From JAUUZT01 sp964654015 (GTDB lineage: Bacteria; Chloroflexota; Dehalococcoidia; GIF9; AB-539-J10), in NCBI GenBank assembly GCA_964654015.1, contig CAZZHQ010000043.1, positions 1 through 20,270 of the forward strand: DNA of 20,270 nucleotides. The letters are read 5' to 3'. Positions 13,242-20,270 of the stretch are shown one piece after another. The notes below the pieces were generated by a model that was not told where the DNA came from, made no database searches, and saw only the letters and a list, made by a program, of their open reading frames with translations. Positions within the stretch are counted from its first letter, which is position 1, and every line of letters begins with the position of its first letter. The position numbers and the translations under genes are program-made.

Positions 13242-14750
13242 TTATTGCGCTGTGGTTTTTACACGCTCTTCCTGGGACATCTCTACCAGTTGTTTAACTT
13301 GTTTCACATCCAACTTCAATCCTTCAGCAACACGAGTCCCGTACTCAGTGTCGGCTTTATAGAAAATGGCTGTCTGCCGCAACTGAATACGTTTGATGGC
13401 ATTACAGAGATGCGTAGTAATATTGCCGATAAGATGATCCCTATCTTTATCGGTCATTGCACGGCGGAACAGTTCCCCAGCCTGGAAGAAGTCGTCATTG
13501 GGATGGATATAAGCTTGGCGCGCGGCATTTCCTGATACCTCGAATGGAGGCTCGCCAGAATCCGGCTTTGGTTCAGGTCCACCGAAGCTGTTGGGATAGT
13601 AGTTAGGTGCATCACCGCTGTTATCCCCATAGGCCATTTGCCCATCGCGTTGATAGTAGTTGACAGCATTCTTAGGTCGGTTGATTGGCAATAGTTGATA
13701 ATTCGCTCCAAGCCGATGGAGATGTGTATCGTGATATGAGAAAAGCCGACCCTGTAAAAGCTTGTCTGGTGATGCAGCGATGCCAGGAACGAAGTTTGCC
13801 GGAGAAAAAGCAGACTGTTCTACCTCTGCGAAATAGTTCTGCGGGTTCCGGTTGAGCACCAACCGTCCAATGGTAAATGGCTTGACGTCTTCATGGAACC
13901 AGACCTTGGTGATGTCGAAGGGGTCAAATCGATACTTATTAGCTTCCTCCGGGGTCATTATCTGCATCTCCAACCGCCAGGAAGGATACTCACCCCGCTC
14001 TATGGATTGAAACAAATCACGGATAGCATGGTCAGGATCTTTTCCTTTCAACTCAGTGGCTTCATCCCGGGTTAAATTCTGGATACTCTGTTCCGTCTTA
14101 AAATGGTATTTTACCCAGAAATACTCACCGTTATTGTTATACCACTTGAAGGTATGGCTGCCGTAGCCATTCATATTACGGAACGTTCTTGGGGTTCCCC
14201 TGTCAGAAAATAGGATTGTGACCTGATGTACTGATTCTGGGGTCAGAGAGAGGAAATCCCAGAACATATTGGGGTCTTTTAGATTGCTACCAGGGTGACG
14301 TTTCTGTGTATGGATAAAATCGGGGAATTTCAACGGGTCACGAATGAAGAAAACAGGAGTATTATTTCCTGTCATGTCATAGTTGCCTTCTTCCGTGTAA
14401 AACTTGATGGCGAAGCCGCGAGGATCACGCTCGGCATCCGCTGAACCTCTTTCCCCTCCTACTGTGGAGAAACGGGCGAATACTTCCGTGCGCTTACCGA
14501 TTTCGGAAAGGAATTTCGCCCTAGTGTATTTGCTAACATCTGCTGTAACCTCAAAATAGCCATGCGCTCCGGCTCCTTTGGCATGAACGACACGTTCAGG
14601 GATACGTTCCCTGTCGAAGTGCCCGAGTTTCTCTAACAGATGGGTATCCTGCATAAGGATAGGGCCGGGATTTCCTGCAGTCTTAGAATTCTGATCATCA
14701 TCAATTGGAACGCCAAACCCAGTAGTGTACACTTTCTTTTCGTCTGTCAT
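13242..14750 (-). CDS. katA: Monofunctional heme catalase
   Basis: 502 residues, full length for the small-subunit catalase clade. The distal heme residues are His56 (ERVVHAKGAGAHGYF) and Asn129 (TGNNTPVFF); FARFSTVGGERGSAD and RDPRGFAIKFYTEEGN are hallmark blocks; the proximal heme ligand is Tyr339 in RLFSYHDTHLHRLG. NADPH-site and C-terminal regions are also present. It breaks down hydrogen peroxide to water and oxygen in the cytoplasm. AGGAGGAAGGT precedes the ATG. Two palindromes of Fur/PerR type cover its promoter. In an organism with an otherwise anaerobe-like gene set it would provide oxidative-stress defence. Confidence 0.95.
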   Translation of the reverse strand: MTDEKKVYTTGFGVPIDDDQNSKTAGNPGPILMQDTHLLEKLGHFDRERIPERVVHAKGAGAHGYFEVTADVSKYTRAKFLSEIGKRTEVFARFSTVGGERGSADAERDPRGFAIKFYTEEGNYDMTGNNTPVFFIRDPLKFPDFIHTQKRHPGSNLKDPNMFWDFLSLTPESVHQVTILFSDRGTPRTFRNMNGYGSHTFKWYNNNGEYFWVKYHFKTEQSIQNLTRDEATELKGKDPDHAIRDLFQSIERGEYPSWRLEMQIMTPEEANKYRFDPFDITKVWFHEDVKPFTIGRLVLNRNPQNYFAEVEQSAFSPANFVPGIAASPDKLLQGRLFSYHDTHLHRLGANYQLLPINRPKNAVNYYQRDGQMAYGDNSGDAPNYYPNSFGGPEPKPDSGEPPFEVSGNAARQAYIHPNDDFFQAGELFRRAMTDKDRDHLIGNITTHLCNAIKRIQLRQTAIFYKADTEYGTRVAEGLKLDVKQVKQLVEMSQEERVKTTAQ

Positions 14751-14785
14751 ACCTTCCTCCTCATAAACATTAGTAATCCCTCATA

Positions 14786-14827
14786 TTGATAATATATCAA
14801 ATTCCCAGGTTGTCAATAGATTATTGA
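14786..14827 (-). promoter_or_regulatory. katA promoter with two Fur/PerR-like palindromes
   Basis: On the minus strand, TTGACA (14816-14811), 16-base spacer, TATTAT (14794-14789). The -10 lies within TTGATAATATATCAA (14786-14800) and the -35 touches TCAATAGATTATTGA (14813-14827). Both 15-base elements are near-perfect inverted repeats, similar in size and AT-richness to Fur/PerR boxes, which control catalase genes in many bacteria. Confidence 0.6.
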
Positions 14828-14931
14828 TATTCTCCAATCTTTAAGTTGATCCGCACCCCAAAAACTGGATCAAAAATGAAGAGACTTTTCAAAGTGATAA
14901 AATATTTTGGTCGATGCTACCGTTACTGTTC

Positions 14932-15627
14932 TTAAGGAAAGATACAACGATATAACGAGCACATCTTCCGGGTATACCAGCTTCGTACCCAGTCAGACCA
15001 GGGAGAATTTGATGCCTTTATAAAAGCGTCGCTTAAAAGTGCACTTTTATCTTCTATGTCCCAGACAGTGAAGTATTTGGATACACTACCCCCTCTATCA
15101 ACAATCGGTTTCTCGGCTAGTTTAAAACGACGGACACTAAGAAAGCCGGGAACCGACAGCAGAGCGGGGATGTGTTCGGTATTGTACCAGACATTGAATT
15201 CCTGGTGCCTGTTTTGAGGCACGTCGTGCCCTACAACGAAAACGAACCTGGTTTGAGGGTCAACATATTTTTCATTCTCGGGTAAAATTTGCAGGTAGAC
15301 AGCACGAGTAAATTTTGGCATCTTGCGGATGAGGGTTTCAAAACTATCCGGAGCTAACTCAGCCTCTTTTTCACGCAATTCCTGGTAAAGTTTGTTCTTT
15401 AATACCCTGGCGCTGGTCAAATCATAAAGAGCCAGGTACTCTGTATCAGCAGCAATGACGTGTGCCTTAGGGATACCACTGATTTTAGTAAACCTGCGGG
15501 CAGAGAGAAAGCCGGGGTTTTTTAAACGGGCGGCTACGTGCGTGTTATTATACCAGTCGTTAAACTCGCTTACTCTGCTCACAGGCGGATCCATTTTTAC
15601 CATAAGTAGAGCTCTCTTTTGTACCAT
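14932..15627 (-). CDS. Tandem dimeric alpha-beta barrel protein (EthD-like)
   Basis: 231 residues from the ATG at 15627, which has AAAGGAGGA 6 bases upstream; an earlier in-frame ATG at 15678 lacks this. The protein is a duplication. ALLMVKMDPPVSRVSEFNDWYNNTHVAARLKNPGFLSARRF in the first half corresponds to VFVVGHDVPQNRHQEFNVWYNTEHIPALLSVPGFLSVRRF in the second. The pattern WYNxxHvpxLlxxPGFlsxRRf is that of the ferredoxin-like dimeric alpha-beta barrel superfamily (EthD, DUF4286-like, mono-oxygenase or isomerase relatives). One chain would form the whole two-domain barrel. It is divergent from the cupin operon, so a role in the same catabolic pathway is likely; no catalytic assignment is possible. 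Confidence 0.75.
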   Translation of the reverse strand: MVQKRALLMVKMDPPVSRVSEFNDWYNNTHVAARLKNPGFLSARRFTKISGIPKAHVIAADTEYLALYDLTSARVLKNKLYQELREKEAELAPDSFETLIRKMPKFTRAVYLQILPENEKYVDPQTRFVFVVGHDVPQNRHQEFNVWYNTEHIPALLSVPGFLSVRRFKLAEKPIVDRGGSVSKYFTVWDIEDKSALLSDAFIKASNSPWSDWVRSWYTRKMCSLYRCIFP

Positions 15628-15766
15628 AGATTCCTCCTTTATAGTCTTGTAGATATATATTTCAGGAGCATTATACATCTGGAAAGACGCCCCAACAAAT
15701 GCAGTTCAATCTTTTTATTAACTTCTGAATATTCAAATCTAATAAACATGTAACATGGATTCTGGT

Positions 15767-15819
15767 TGCTTCATTAGTGTGCTTCATTATGTGCTTCATT
15801 ATGTGCTTCATTGTATAAT
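15767..15819 (+). promoter_or_regulatory. Promoter region with four TGCTTCATTA repeats
   Basis: TGCTTCATTA occurs at 15767, 15780 and 15792, and a fourth copy at 15804 differs only in the last base (TGCTTCATTG). Spacings are 13, 12 and 12. The last copy runs straight into a perfect TATAAT (15814-15819). No good -35 element is present, and the repeats cover its place. Tandem sites at nearly one helical turn before a promoter that lacks a -35 suggest binding of an activator or a cooperative repressor for the operon that follows. Confidence 0.65.
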
Positions 15820-15848
15820 CAGAGCACTGATTATATTAAGGGAGATAT

Positions 15849-16205
15849 ATGAGAATGAAAATTACTCGTCTATACACAGGTACTGATGGAGAGTCTCACT
15901 TTGAAGATGTGGATATTCCTTTGGATAACGTTAAGGGTTCTCAGCGGATGTCAAAACTTAAAGATGCGACCGGGATAATCTTCAGGGAAACTAGTGGCGA
16001 ATATGACCTCGACTTCCACAATGCCCCACGCCAGCAATATGTTATTAACCTTGAAGGTCAGGTTGAGATTACTGTCGGTGATGGTACCAGGCGTCTCTTT
16101 GGTCCTGGAGACATCTTTCTGGCAGAGGATACTACAGGACGAGGTCACATCAGTCGTGCCGTTAATAACCAGCCCCGGAAGTCGATTTATGTGACTCTTG
16201 ACTGA
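15849..16205 (+). CDS. Small cupin-domain protein
   Basis: 118 residues (ATG at 15849 after GGGAG; a second ATG two codons on is equally possible). A single beta-barrel cupin is indicated by FHNAPRQQYVINLEGQVEITVGDGTRRLFGPGDIFLAEDTTGRGH. The first motif keeps one His (57) and the glycine turn LEG; the second keeps GPGDIFLAED and His100. The full His/His/Glu/His metal set is not obvious, so it may be a binding or isomerase-type cupin rather than a dioxygenase. It is the first gene of a four-gene plus-strand cluster. Confidence 0.8.
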   Translation: MRMKITRLYTGTDGESHFEDVDIPLDNVKGSQRMSKLKDATGIIFRETSGEYDLDFHNAPRQQYVINLEGQVEITVGDGTRRLFGPGDIFLAEDTTGRGHISRAVNNQPRKSIYVTLD

Positions 16206-16290
16206 AAAAAAGAGTAGCAACGGTGCATACACCGATGGTGATTAAAGTTTCTTGAAGGAATACTAGAAAAGGGAAAGGATAGTTTAGATT

Positions 16291-17238
16291 ATGACTAATG
16301 TAAATTCTGTTTTGGGACCTATTGATACCGCTAAGCTCGGCACAACCCTTATCCATGAACATATTATGAGTTCCTCAATCGGTATTCCTCAGAATTACCC
16401 TGAGGTTCTGGAAAGGGGTTACATGAAGCATATTGTTGATGGATTGAAACGTACTAAGGCCGGTGGCATAGATACCGTTGTTGATGCCACCACCCTCGAC
16501 CTGGGCAGGGACGTTAATATTTTAGCCACGGCTTCCCGTCTTTCCGGAGTCAACATAATTGCCTGTACCGGTTGGTGGTTGGAAAAGACCCGCTTTCTTT
16601 CCGGTGTTTCTATGGATAGGCTTAGCCGGGGATTTGTTCGCGAAATCAGGGAAGGAATAGCCGGTACCGATATTAAGGCTGGAATTTTAAAGGGAGCCAG
16701 CGATAAGGCAGGCGTGTTACCGGAAGAGGAGAAGGTTTTACGCGCTGTCGCTCAAGCCCACCATGAAACTGGCGTCCCGATTATGTTGCACTCCTACGCT
16801 CCGGGGCAGGTTGGTAGGCGGCAGATAGCTATTCTGAAGGAAGAAGGCGTGCCCCTCAGTCGGGTCAAAATGGACCATTCAAATGACACTACCGACCTTG
16901 AATACCTCGTCTGGATGCTTGAGCAGGGATGTTATCTCGGTCTTGACCGCTACCCGGGAGAAGGTACCAGTCCGCTTGCCCGTACCAAAATACTTAAAGC
17001 ATTGATTGATGCCGGATATAAAGACCGCCTCTGTCTCTCTCACGATTGGTCGCTGGCACGGCATATGGACAATGATACACGTACAGGGACACCGCGAAAA
17101 AGGGAAAAACTGAATCCACATGGTTACCTCTATATAAAGAATGTTGTTTTTCCCCAACTTAGGGAAATGGGAGTCTCTGATAATATTATTGATAGATTGC
17201 TTATTGATGGCCCTCGGAAGTTTTTCGAGGGTGTCTAA
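16291..17238 (+). CDS. Phosphotriesterase-like amidohydrolase (possible lactonase)
   Basis: 315 residues, the usual length of phosphotriesterase-family proteins. The binuclear metal site can be traced: HEH at residues 22-24 (LIHEHIM), carbamylated Lys134 (AGILKGASDK), His167 (IMLHSYAP), His196 (VKMDHSND) and Asp252 (LCLSHDWS). Relatives are mostly lactonases or uncharacterised esterases; true organophosphate activity is rare. The enzyme is cytoplasmic (no signal peptide). It follows the cupin by 85 bases and precedes an SDR and a D-2-hydroxyacid dehydrogenase, which supports a pathway where a lactone or ester is opened and the hydroxyacid product is oxidised or reduced. The substrate is unknown. 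Confidence 0.85.
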   Translation: MTNVNSVLGPIDTAKLGTTLIHEHIMSSSIGIPQNYPEVLERGYMKHIVDGLKRTKAGGIDTVVDATTLDLGRDVNILATASRLSGVNIIACTGWWLEKTRFLSGVSMDRLSRGFVREIREGIAGTDIKAGILKGASDKAGVLPEEEKVLRAVAQAHHETGVPIMLHSYAPGQVGRRQIAILKEEGVPLSRVKMDHSNDTTDLEYLVWMLEQGCYLGLDRYPGEGTSPLARTKILKALIDAGYKDRLCLSHDWSLARHMDNDTRTGTPRKREKLNPHGYLYIKNVVFPQLREMGVSDNIIDRLLIDGPRKFFEGV

Positions 17239-17350
17239 GGTGGATAAAGTTTTAAACAATTAATTACTTTAAAGGTGTCCTTTTACCTGTTTACTGTGCA
17301 TAAGTTTTCGATTATGACTTATAGATGTGGATTAAACTAAGGAGATTGCA

Positions 17351-18151
17351 ATGCGTCTGGATGGGAAAACTGCGATTATCATTGGTGCCGGTCAAGCTTC
17401 TGGCGAGATGATTGGTAATGGTCGTGCCACAGCCCTGAGATTTGCTCAGGAAGGAGCTAAGATAATGGCTGTCGACCGTAACCTCAGTTCGGCCGAGGAG
17501 ACAGCGGCGATGGTCAGGAATGAAGGCGGAGAATGCATCACCTTCGAAGCCGATGTCACCAAAGGGGTCACGCTTAACGCTGCAGTCGCGGCAGCACATG
17601 AGCATTGGGGCAAAATTGATATTTTGCACTACAACGTCGGAGTTAGTCTCGGTGGTGGCGACACGACCTTACTGGACTTTACTGAGGAGATTTTTGACCG
17701 CATCAGTGCAATCAATCTTCGGGGCGCTATCATGGCTTGCAAGTACGTTATCCCAATTATGCGACAGCAGCGCTCAGGTGCCATTATTATGATATCCTCA
17801 TTCGCCGCGTTGGAGAATTATCCCTATGTAGCCTACAAGGCGACGAAAGCGGGAATGATTGCCTTTACCAAGCAAGTAGCAATCCAGAATGCGGAATATG
17901 GTATCCGCGCTAACGTAATCCTTCCCGGACTTATGGACACACCGATGGCAGTGGACACACGTGTCCAGGTTACAGGTAAGACACGTGCCCAGGTTGCGTC
18001 AGAGCGCGATGCGCGTGTTCCATTACGCCACAAGATGGGTACAGGCTGGGATGTAGCCAATGCAGCGTTGTTCCTCGCATCAGACGAAGCAAATTACATC
18101 ACTGGTGTAGAACTCCTTGTTGACGGCGGTGGCTCGCTTATGGTCGGCTAA
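17351..18151 (+). CDS. Short-chain dehydrogenase/reductase (SDR)
   Basis: 266 residues, ATG after AAGGAGA. Classical SDR elements are present: Asp42 at the end of the second strand (NAD preference), NVG at 95-97 in place of NNAG, catalytic Ser149, Tyr162 and Lys166 (YKATK), and the C-terminal YITGVELLVDGG. The glycine-rich loop is expanded: IGAGQASGEMIGNGRATA instead of TGxxxGxG, an insertion of about five residues next to the cofactor. This variant occurs in an uncharacterised SDR subgroup known from environmental genomes (recalled, not checked). It likely oxidises a secondary alcohol of the pathway intermediate. Confidence 0.9.
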   Translation: MRLDGKTAIIIGAGQASGEMIGNGRATALRFAQEGAKIMAVDRNLSSAEETAAMVRNEGGECITFEADVTKGVTLNAAVAAAHEHWGKIDILHYNVGVSLGGGDTTLLDFTEEIFDRISAINLRGAIMACKYVIPIMRQQRSGAIIMISSFAALENYPYVAYKATKAGMIAFTKQVAIQNAEYGIRANVILPGLMDTPMAVDTRVQVTGKTRAQVASERDARVPLRHKMGTGWDVANAALFLASDEANYITGVELLVDGGGSLMVG

Positions 18152-18193
18152 GAGAACACGAACCAAATCAATAAAAAATATGGGAGTTTTTGT

Positions 18194-19162
18194 ATGAAGA
18201 TTGCAGTACTGGATGACTACCAGGGAGTGGCACTGGACCTGGCTGACTGGAATAGTCTCCCTGAAAATTGTCAGGTTGAGGTTTTTAAAGAGCATTGGGC
18301 AAACCCTGATATAGTGAAAGAACAGCTCCAGGATTTTGAGATAATAGCGGCTATGCGTGAGCGGACACCATTCGGTCGGGAACTCCTGGCAGGTTTACCC
18401 AATCTTAAACTTTTAATCACAACGGGAATGCGAAATGCAGCCATAGACGTAGATGCTGCTACTGAACTGGGGATTATTGTCTGCGGAGCAGGTGGTGGTG
18501 GATTTTCGACAGTGGAATTGACCTGGGGTCTAATCCTGGCACTTCTGCGCCATATACCGCAGGAGGATAAAGCTACCAGAGAGGGACACTGGCAGACCAC
18601 ACTGGGTAACGATTTAAAAGGTAAGGTACTGGGAATTATTGGTCTGGGACGCCTGGGGTCGAGGATAGCTGCCATTGGCAACGCCTTTGAAATGCAGGTT
18701 ATCGCCTGGAGCCAGAACCTGGATTCAGCAAGAGCCGCACAGTGCGGTGCTACTCTGGTGACAAAGGATGAGTTATTGACACGTTCTGATATACTAACCA
18801 TTCACGTACAACGCAGTGACCGGACCATGGGTTTAATCGGCAGCCGTGAACTGAGTTTGATGAAGCCTACAGCCTATCTAATCAACACCTCTCGAGGGCC
18901 TATCGTCGATGAGACAGCCCTGATAGAGGCGCTAAAGTCCCATTCTATTGCTGGAGCCGGACTGGATGTTTATGACCAGGAACCGCTACCACATGACCAC
19001 CCTTTACGACATCTTGATAACACGGTCATTACTCCACACATAGGTTACGTGACTATCGAAACTTATAGAAAATTCTATACTGAAATCGTGGCAGATATCA
19101 TAGCCTACTTAAAAGGCCAACCGGTTAGAGTCCTGAACCCGACTGTTCTTGAGAGAAACTAG
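18194..19162 (+). CDS. D-2-hydroxyacid dehydrogenase
   Basis: 322 residues, ATG 8 bases after GGGAG. It has the Rossmann motif GLGRLGSRIA (150-159) and the family signature with catalytic Arg234 (NTSRGPIVDE), Glu263 (LDVYDQEPLP) and His282 (TPHIGYVT). All three catalytic residues are in place. It converts a D-2-hydroxyacid and the 2-oxoacid with NAD(H), as in phosphoglycerate or hydroxypyruvate/glyoxylate reductases. It lacks the ACT domain of SerA, and the N-terminal catalytic half is of the short type. It lies 42 bases behind the SDR and ends the intact part of the cluster. Confidence 0.9.
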   Translation: MKIAVLDDYQGVALDLADWNSLPENCQVEVFKEHWANPDIVKEQLQDFEIIAAMRERTPFGRELLAGLPNLKLLITTGMRNAAIDVDAATELGIIVCGAGGGGFSTVELTWGLILALLRHIPQEDKATREGHWQTTLGNDLKGKVLGIIGLGRLGSRIAAIGNAFEMQVIAWSQNLDSARAAQCGATLVTKDELLTRSDILTIHVQRSDRTMGLIGSRELSLMKPTAYLINTSRGPIVDETALIEALKSHSIAGAGLDVYDQEPLPHDHPLRHLDNTVITPHIGYVTIETYRKFYTEIVADIIAYLKGQPVRVLNPTVLERN

Positions 19163-19352
19163 CTCCGAAACTGGGCTTACCATTTCGGCGCTGAGCGGAG
19201 TGGACAAGTCAGTGACGGAGACAGCGATTTCACTTGAGACGTCGTCCAAGGGCAAAATTGAACTGTCAATAGCACTGGGCATAATACTTATCTTCTTAGC
19301 GTTGGTGATAAACATAGCATTGAATCGAATCCAACACAGGAAGGAACAGTGA
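19163..19352 (+). pseudogene. tupB: 3' fragment of a tungstate-type ABC permease
   Basis: The frame ending at 19352 reads DKSVTETAISLETSSKGKIE followed by the hydrophobic ELSIALGIILIFLALVINIAL and NRIQHRKEQ. This is the C-terminal end of TupB-like tungstate (or molybdate) permeases, where TTAI-LET-KG-- and an ALGIILLL helix close the protein. The remaining four or so membrane helices are missing: the frame simply emerges from the end of the preceding dehydrogenase gene. The stop TGA overlaps the GTG of the following tupC remnant, as in an intact operon. Confidence 0.65.
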
Positions 19353-19955
19353 CTGTACTTAAAACTACTGAATTAACAGGGGCGAAGCCTTTGCCCTCAT
19401 AGGTCAAACGGGTTCGGGTAAAACCACATTGATTAGAATGCTCGAACTTGTAGGCATGAGTGACTACAGGGACAACAGTTGGCCGCAAGGATTGGGGTGC
19501 TTCTGGACGGAGAGCTAATGCAGGTAGGTAGTCCAGGCGAAATATTCAGTTCGCCAGTTAGTCAAAGGGTTGCTGAATTCGTGGGCATTGAGAACATGCT
19601 GCCTGGAACAGTAATTGAGCATAACGACAATTTACTGACGGTAGATGTTCTTGGTCATCACATCCAAACGGTTTCCAACCACATAACAGGTAATGATGTA
19701 TATGTGCTGATCAGGCCTGAGGATATAACCTTTTCTCTCTCTAAGAATATGACCAGTGCCAGGAACATGTTTCAGGGTGCTATCACCAGGTTGACCCCGG
19801 TGGGAGCATTGATGAGACTCGAGATTGACTGTGGTTTTCCTCTACCTGGTTTGGTAACGAGAAGTTCAGCCGACGATTTAGAGCTTGAAATCGGCAAGAA
19901 TATCTGTGCCATTTTCAAAGTGACGGCGACGCATGTCATCAGCAGATGGGTATGA
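19349..19955 (+). pseudogene. tupC: Tungstate-type ABC ATPase with two internal deletions
   Basis: The GTG at 19349 starts VTVLKTTELTG, the normal N-terminus. At about 19380 the frame shifts to GEAFALIGQTGSGKTTLIRMLEL (Walker A at 19402-19428), with about 20 residues missing at the junction. That frame ends at 19518. From about 19470 a third frame gives QQLAARIGVLLDGELMQVGSPGEIFSSP and a TOBE-like tail to 19955. The Q-loop, LSGGQ signature and Walker B (about 120 residues) are absent. In a functional importer this protein would drive oxyanion uptake; here it cannot hydrolyse ATP. The 158-residue 3' frame is open but would lack the ATPase core. Confidence 0.75.
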
Positions 19956-20119
19956 TGGTGATTGGAAGAACTCCTTTTAAGGCAGGTAAAGCACAACTTG
20001 AAGGATTAGACGTGGATGGGAAAGAGGTATTAGATGTGGGTACTGGTACAGACGCTCTATCATTTCTGATGATAGAAAAAGGGGCAGCAAAGGTAACCTG
20101 CGGTGATATTTCTGAATAA
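19952..20119 (+). pseudogene. N-terminal fragment of a class I SAM-dependent methyltransferase
   Basis: 55 codons starting at an ATG that overlaps the tupC stop (ATGA). The translation runs MMVIGRTPFKAGKAQLEG, then VLDVGTGTDALSFLMIEKGA, a textbook motif I for binding S-adenosylmethionine, and stops at CGDISE followed by TAA, just at motif II. A working enzyme needs at least another 120 residues. The downstream sequence has no continuation in any frame, so this is a truncation, the third consecutive damaged gene in this segment. Confidence 0.65.
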
Positions 20120-20196
20120 GTGCCACCACTACTGAATTGGGTGTCTGGTCTAGTACGTTCGATTTGTTGTGTTGTGAACGGGTGGACGCTTAGCAT

Positions 20197-20265
20197 GGAG
20201 GCAGTTTAACTCAGTGGGCAGCAACTGTCTTCATTTTGCCTCCGCAGCAAAATGATTACTGAGTT
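20197..20265. repeat. Nested inverted repeats at the window edge
   Basis: AACTCAGT (20208-20215) pairs with ACTGAGTT (20258-20265), enclosing TCATTTTGC (20231-20239) paired with GCAAAATGA (20247-20255). A competing stem is GGAGGCA (20197-20203) with TGCCTCC (20237-20243). No coding frame is present. The role is unknown; candidates are the end of a mobile element, a site-specific recombination site or a structured RNA that continues outside the window. Confidence 0.55.
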
Positions 20266-20270
20266 CAGGG

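Noticed and set aside
15767..15813. A short CRISPR array from the regularly spaced TGCTTCATTA copies.
   Set aside because: Units are 10 bases with 2-3 bases between them, there are no spacers of CRISPR length and no cas genes.
8306..16305. Identical 15 bases ATGACTAATGTAAAT at the starts of two genes (8306 and 16291).
   Set aside because: The two proteins share only MTNVN and the surroundings differ; coincidence is sufficient.
18271..18801. A 176-codon minus-strand frame inside the D-2-hydroxyacid dehydrogenase gene.
   Set aside because: Antisense shadow; the plus-strand frame carries all the catalytic motifs.
20197..20270. A tRNA gene: GGAGGCA and TGCCTCC could be a 7-bp acceptor stem, with a D-arm-like TTAACTCAGTGGGCAGCA.
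   Set aside because: The paired ends are only 47 bases apart, and no T-arm (GGTTCRANTCC) or proper anticodon stem fits; the longer inverted repeats explain the sequence better.

Overview
The window reads as a stretch of chromosome from a moderately AT-rich bacterium, probably environmental. Most genes have good GGAGG-type ribosome binding sites and several sigma70-type promoters are visible. Gene content (a PadR/sensor/DUF2807 unit, a DUF5679-like zinc ribbon joined to a cold-shock domain, a tungstate-type ABC transporter remnant, phosphotriesterase-like and Ldh-family enzymes) is compatible with Chloroflexota, perhaps Dehalococcoidia. That placement rests on family recall, not on a marker gene; no rRNA and no convincing tRNA is present.

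Layout. 1-541: a small GIY-YIG nuclease gene lies between inverted hairpin repeats, and the 3' end of a second copy opens the window. 586-2324 (minus): an AbiE-like pair, a winged-helix antitoxin-type protein overlapping a nucleotidyltransferase. 2441-4705 (plus): promoter, PadR regulator, membrane sensor-domain protein and DUF2807 lipoprotein, probably one envelope-related operon. 4722-5048 (minus): a small membrane protein. 5200-6650 (minus): a secreted beta-helix protein whose long upstream region carries a promoter, a pseudoknot-capable RNA and an intrinsic terminator. 7160-8530 (plus): an exported trypsin-like protease, followed by a 74-residue protein that resembles the protease's own N-terminal domain. 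8640-9064 (minus): the cold-shock/zinc-ribbon ORF. 9299-10040: a two-helix membrane protein and an MFS transporter remnant. 10191-12066: divergent flavin-reductase-like and Ldh-family oxidoreductases. 12228-13077: a nearly leaderless small ORF and a DUF454 (YbaN) membrane protein. 13242-14827 (minus): a full catalase with Fur/PerR-like palindromes over its promoter. 14932-19162: a catabolic-looking cluster made of a divergent tandem dimeric alpha-beta barrel protein, then cupin, phosphotriesterase-like hydrolase, SDR and D-2-hydroxyacid dehydrogenase, all plus strand behind a promoter with four TGCTTCATTA repeats. 19163-20119: wreckage of a TupB-TupC tungstate-type transporter and a methyltransferase, each with a large part missing. 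20197-20265: nested inverted repeats at the window edge.

The strongest candidates for something undescribed are the structured RNA at 6484-6616 (minus), the protease with its free-standing prodomain-like partner (7160-8530), the hairpin-flanked GIY-YIG unit (1-541), and the cold-shock/zinc-ribbon ORF with a second ribosome binding site and start inside it (8696-9064).
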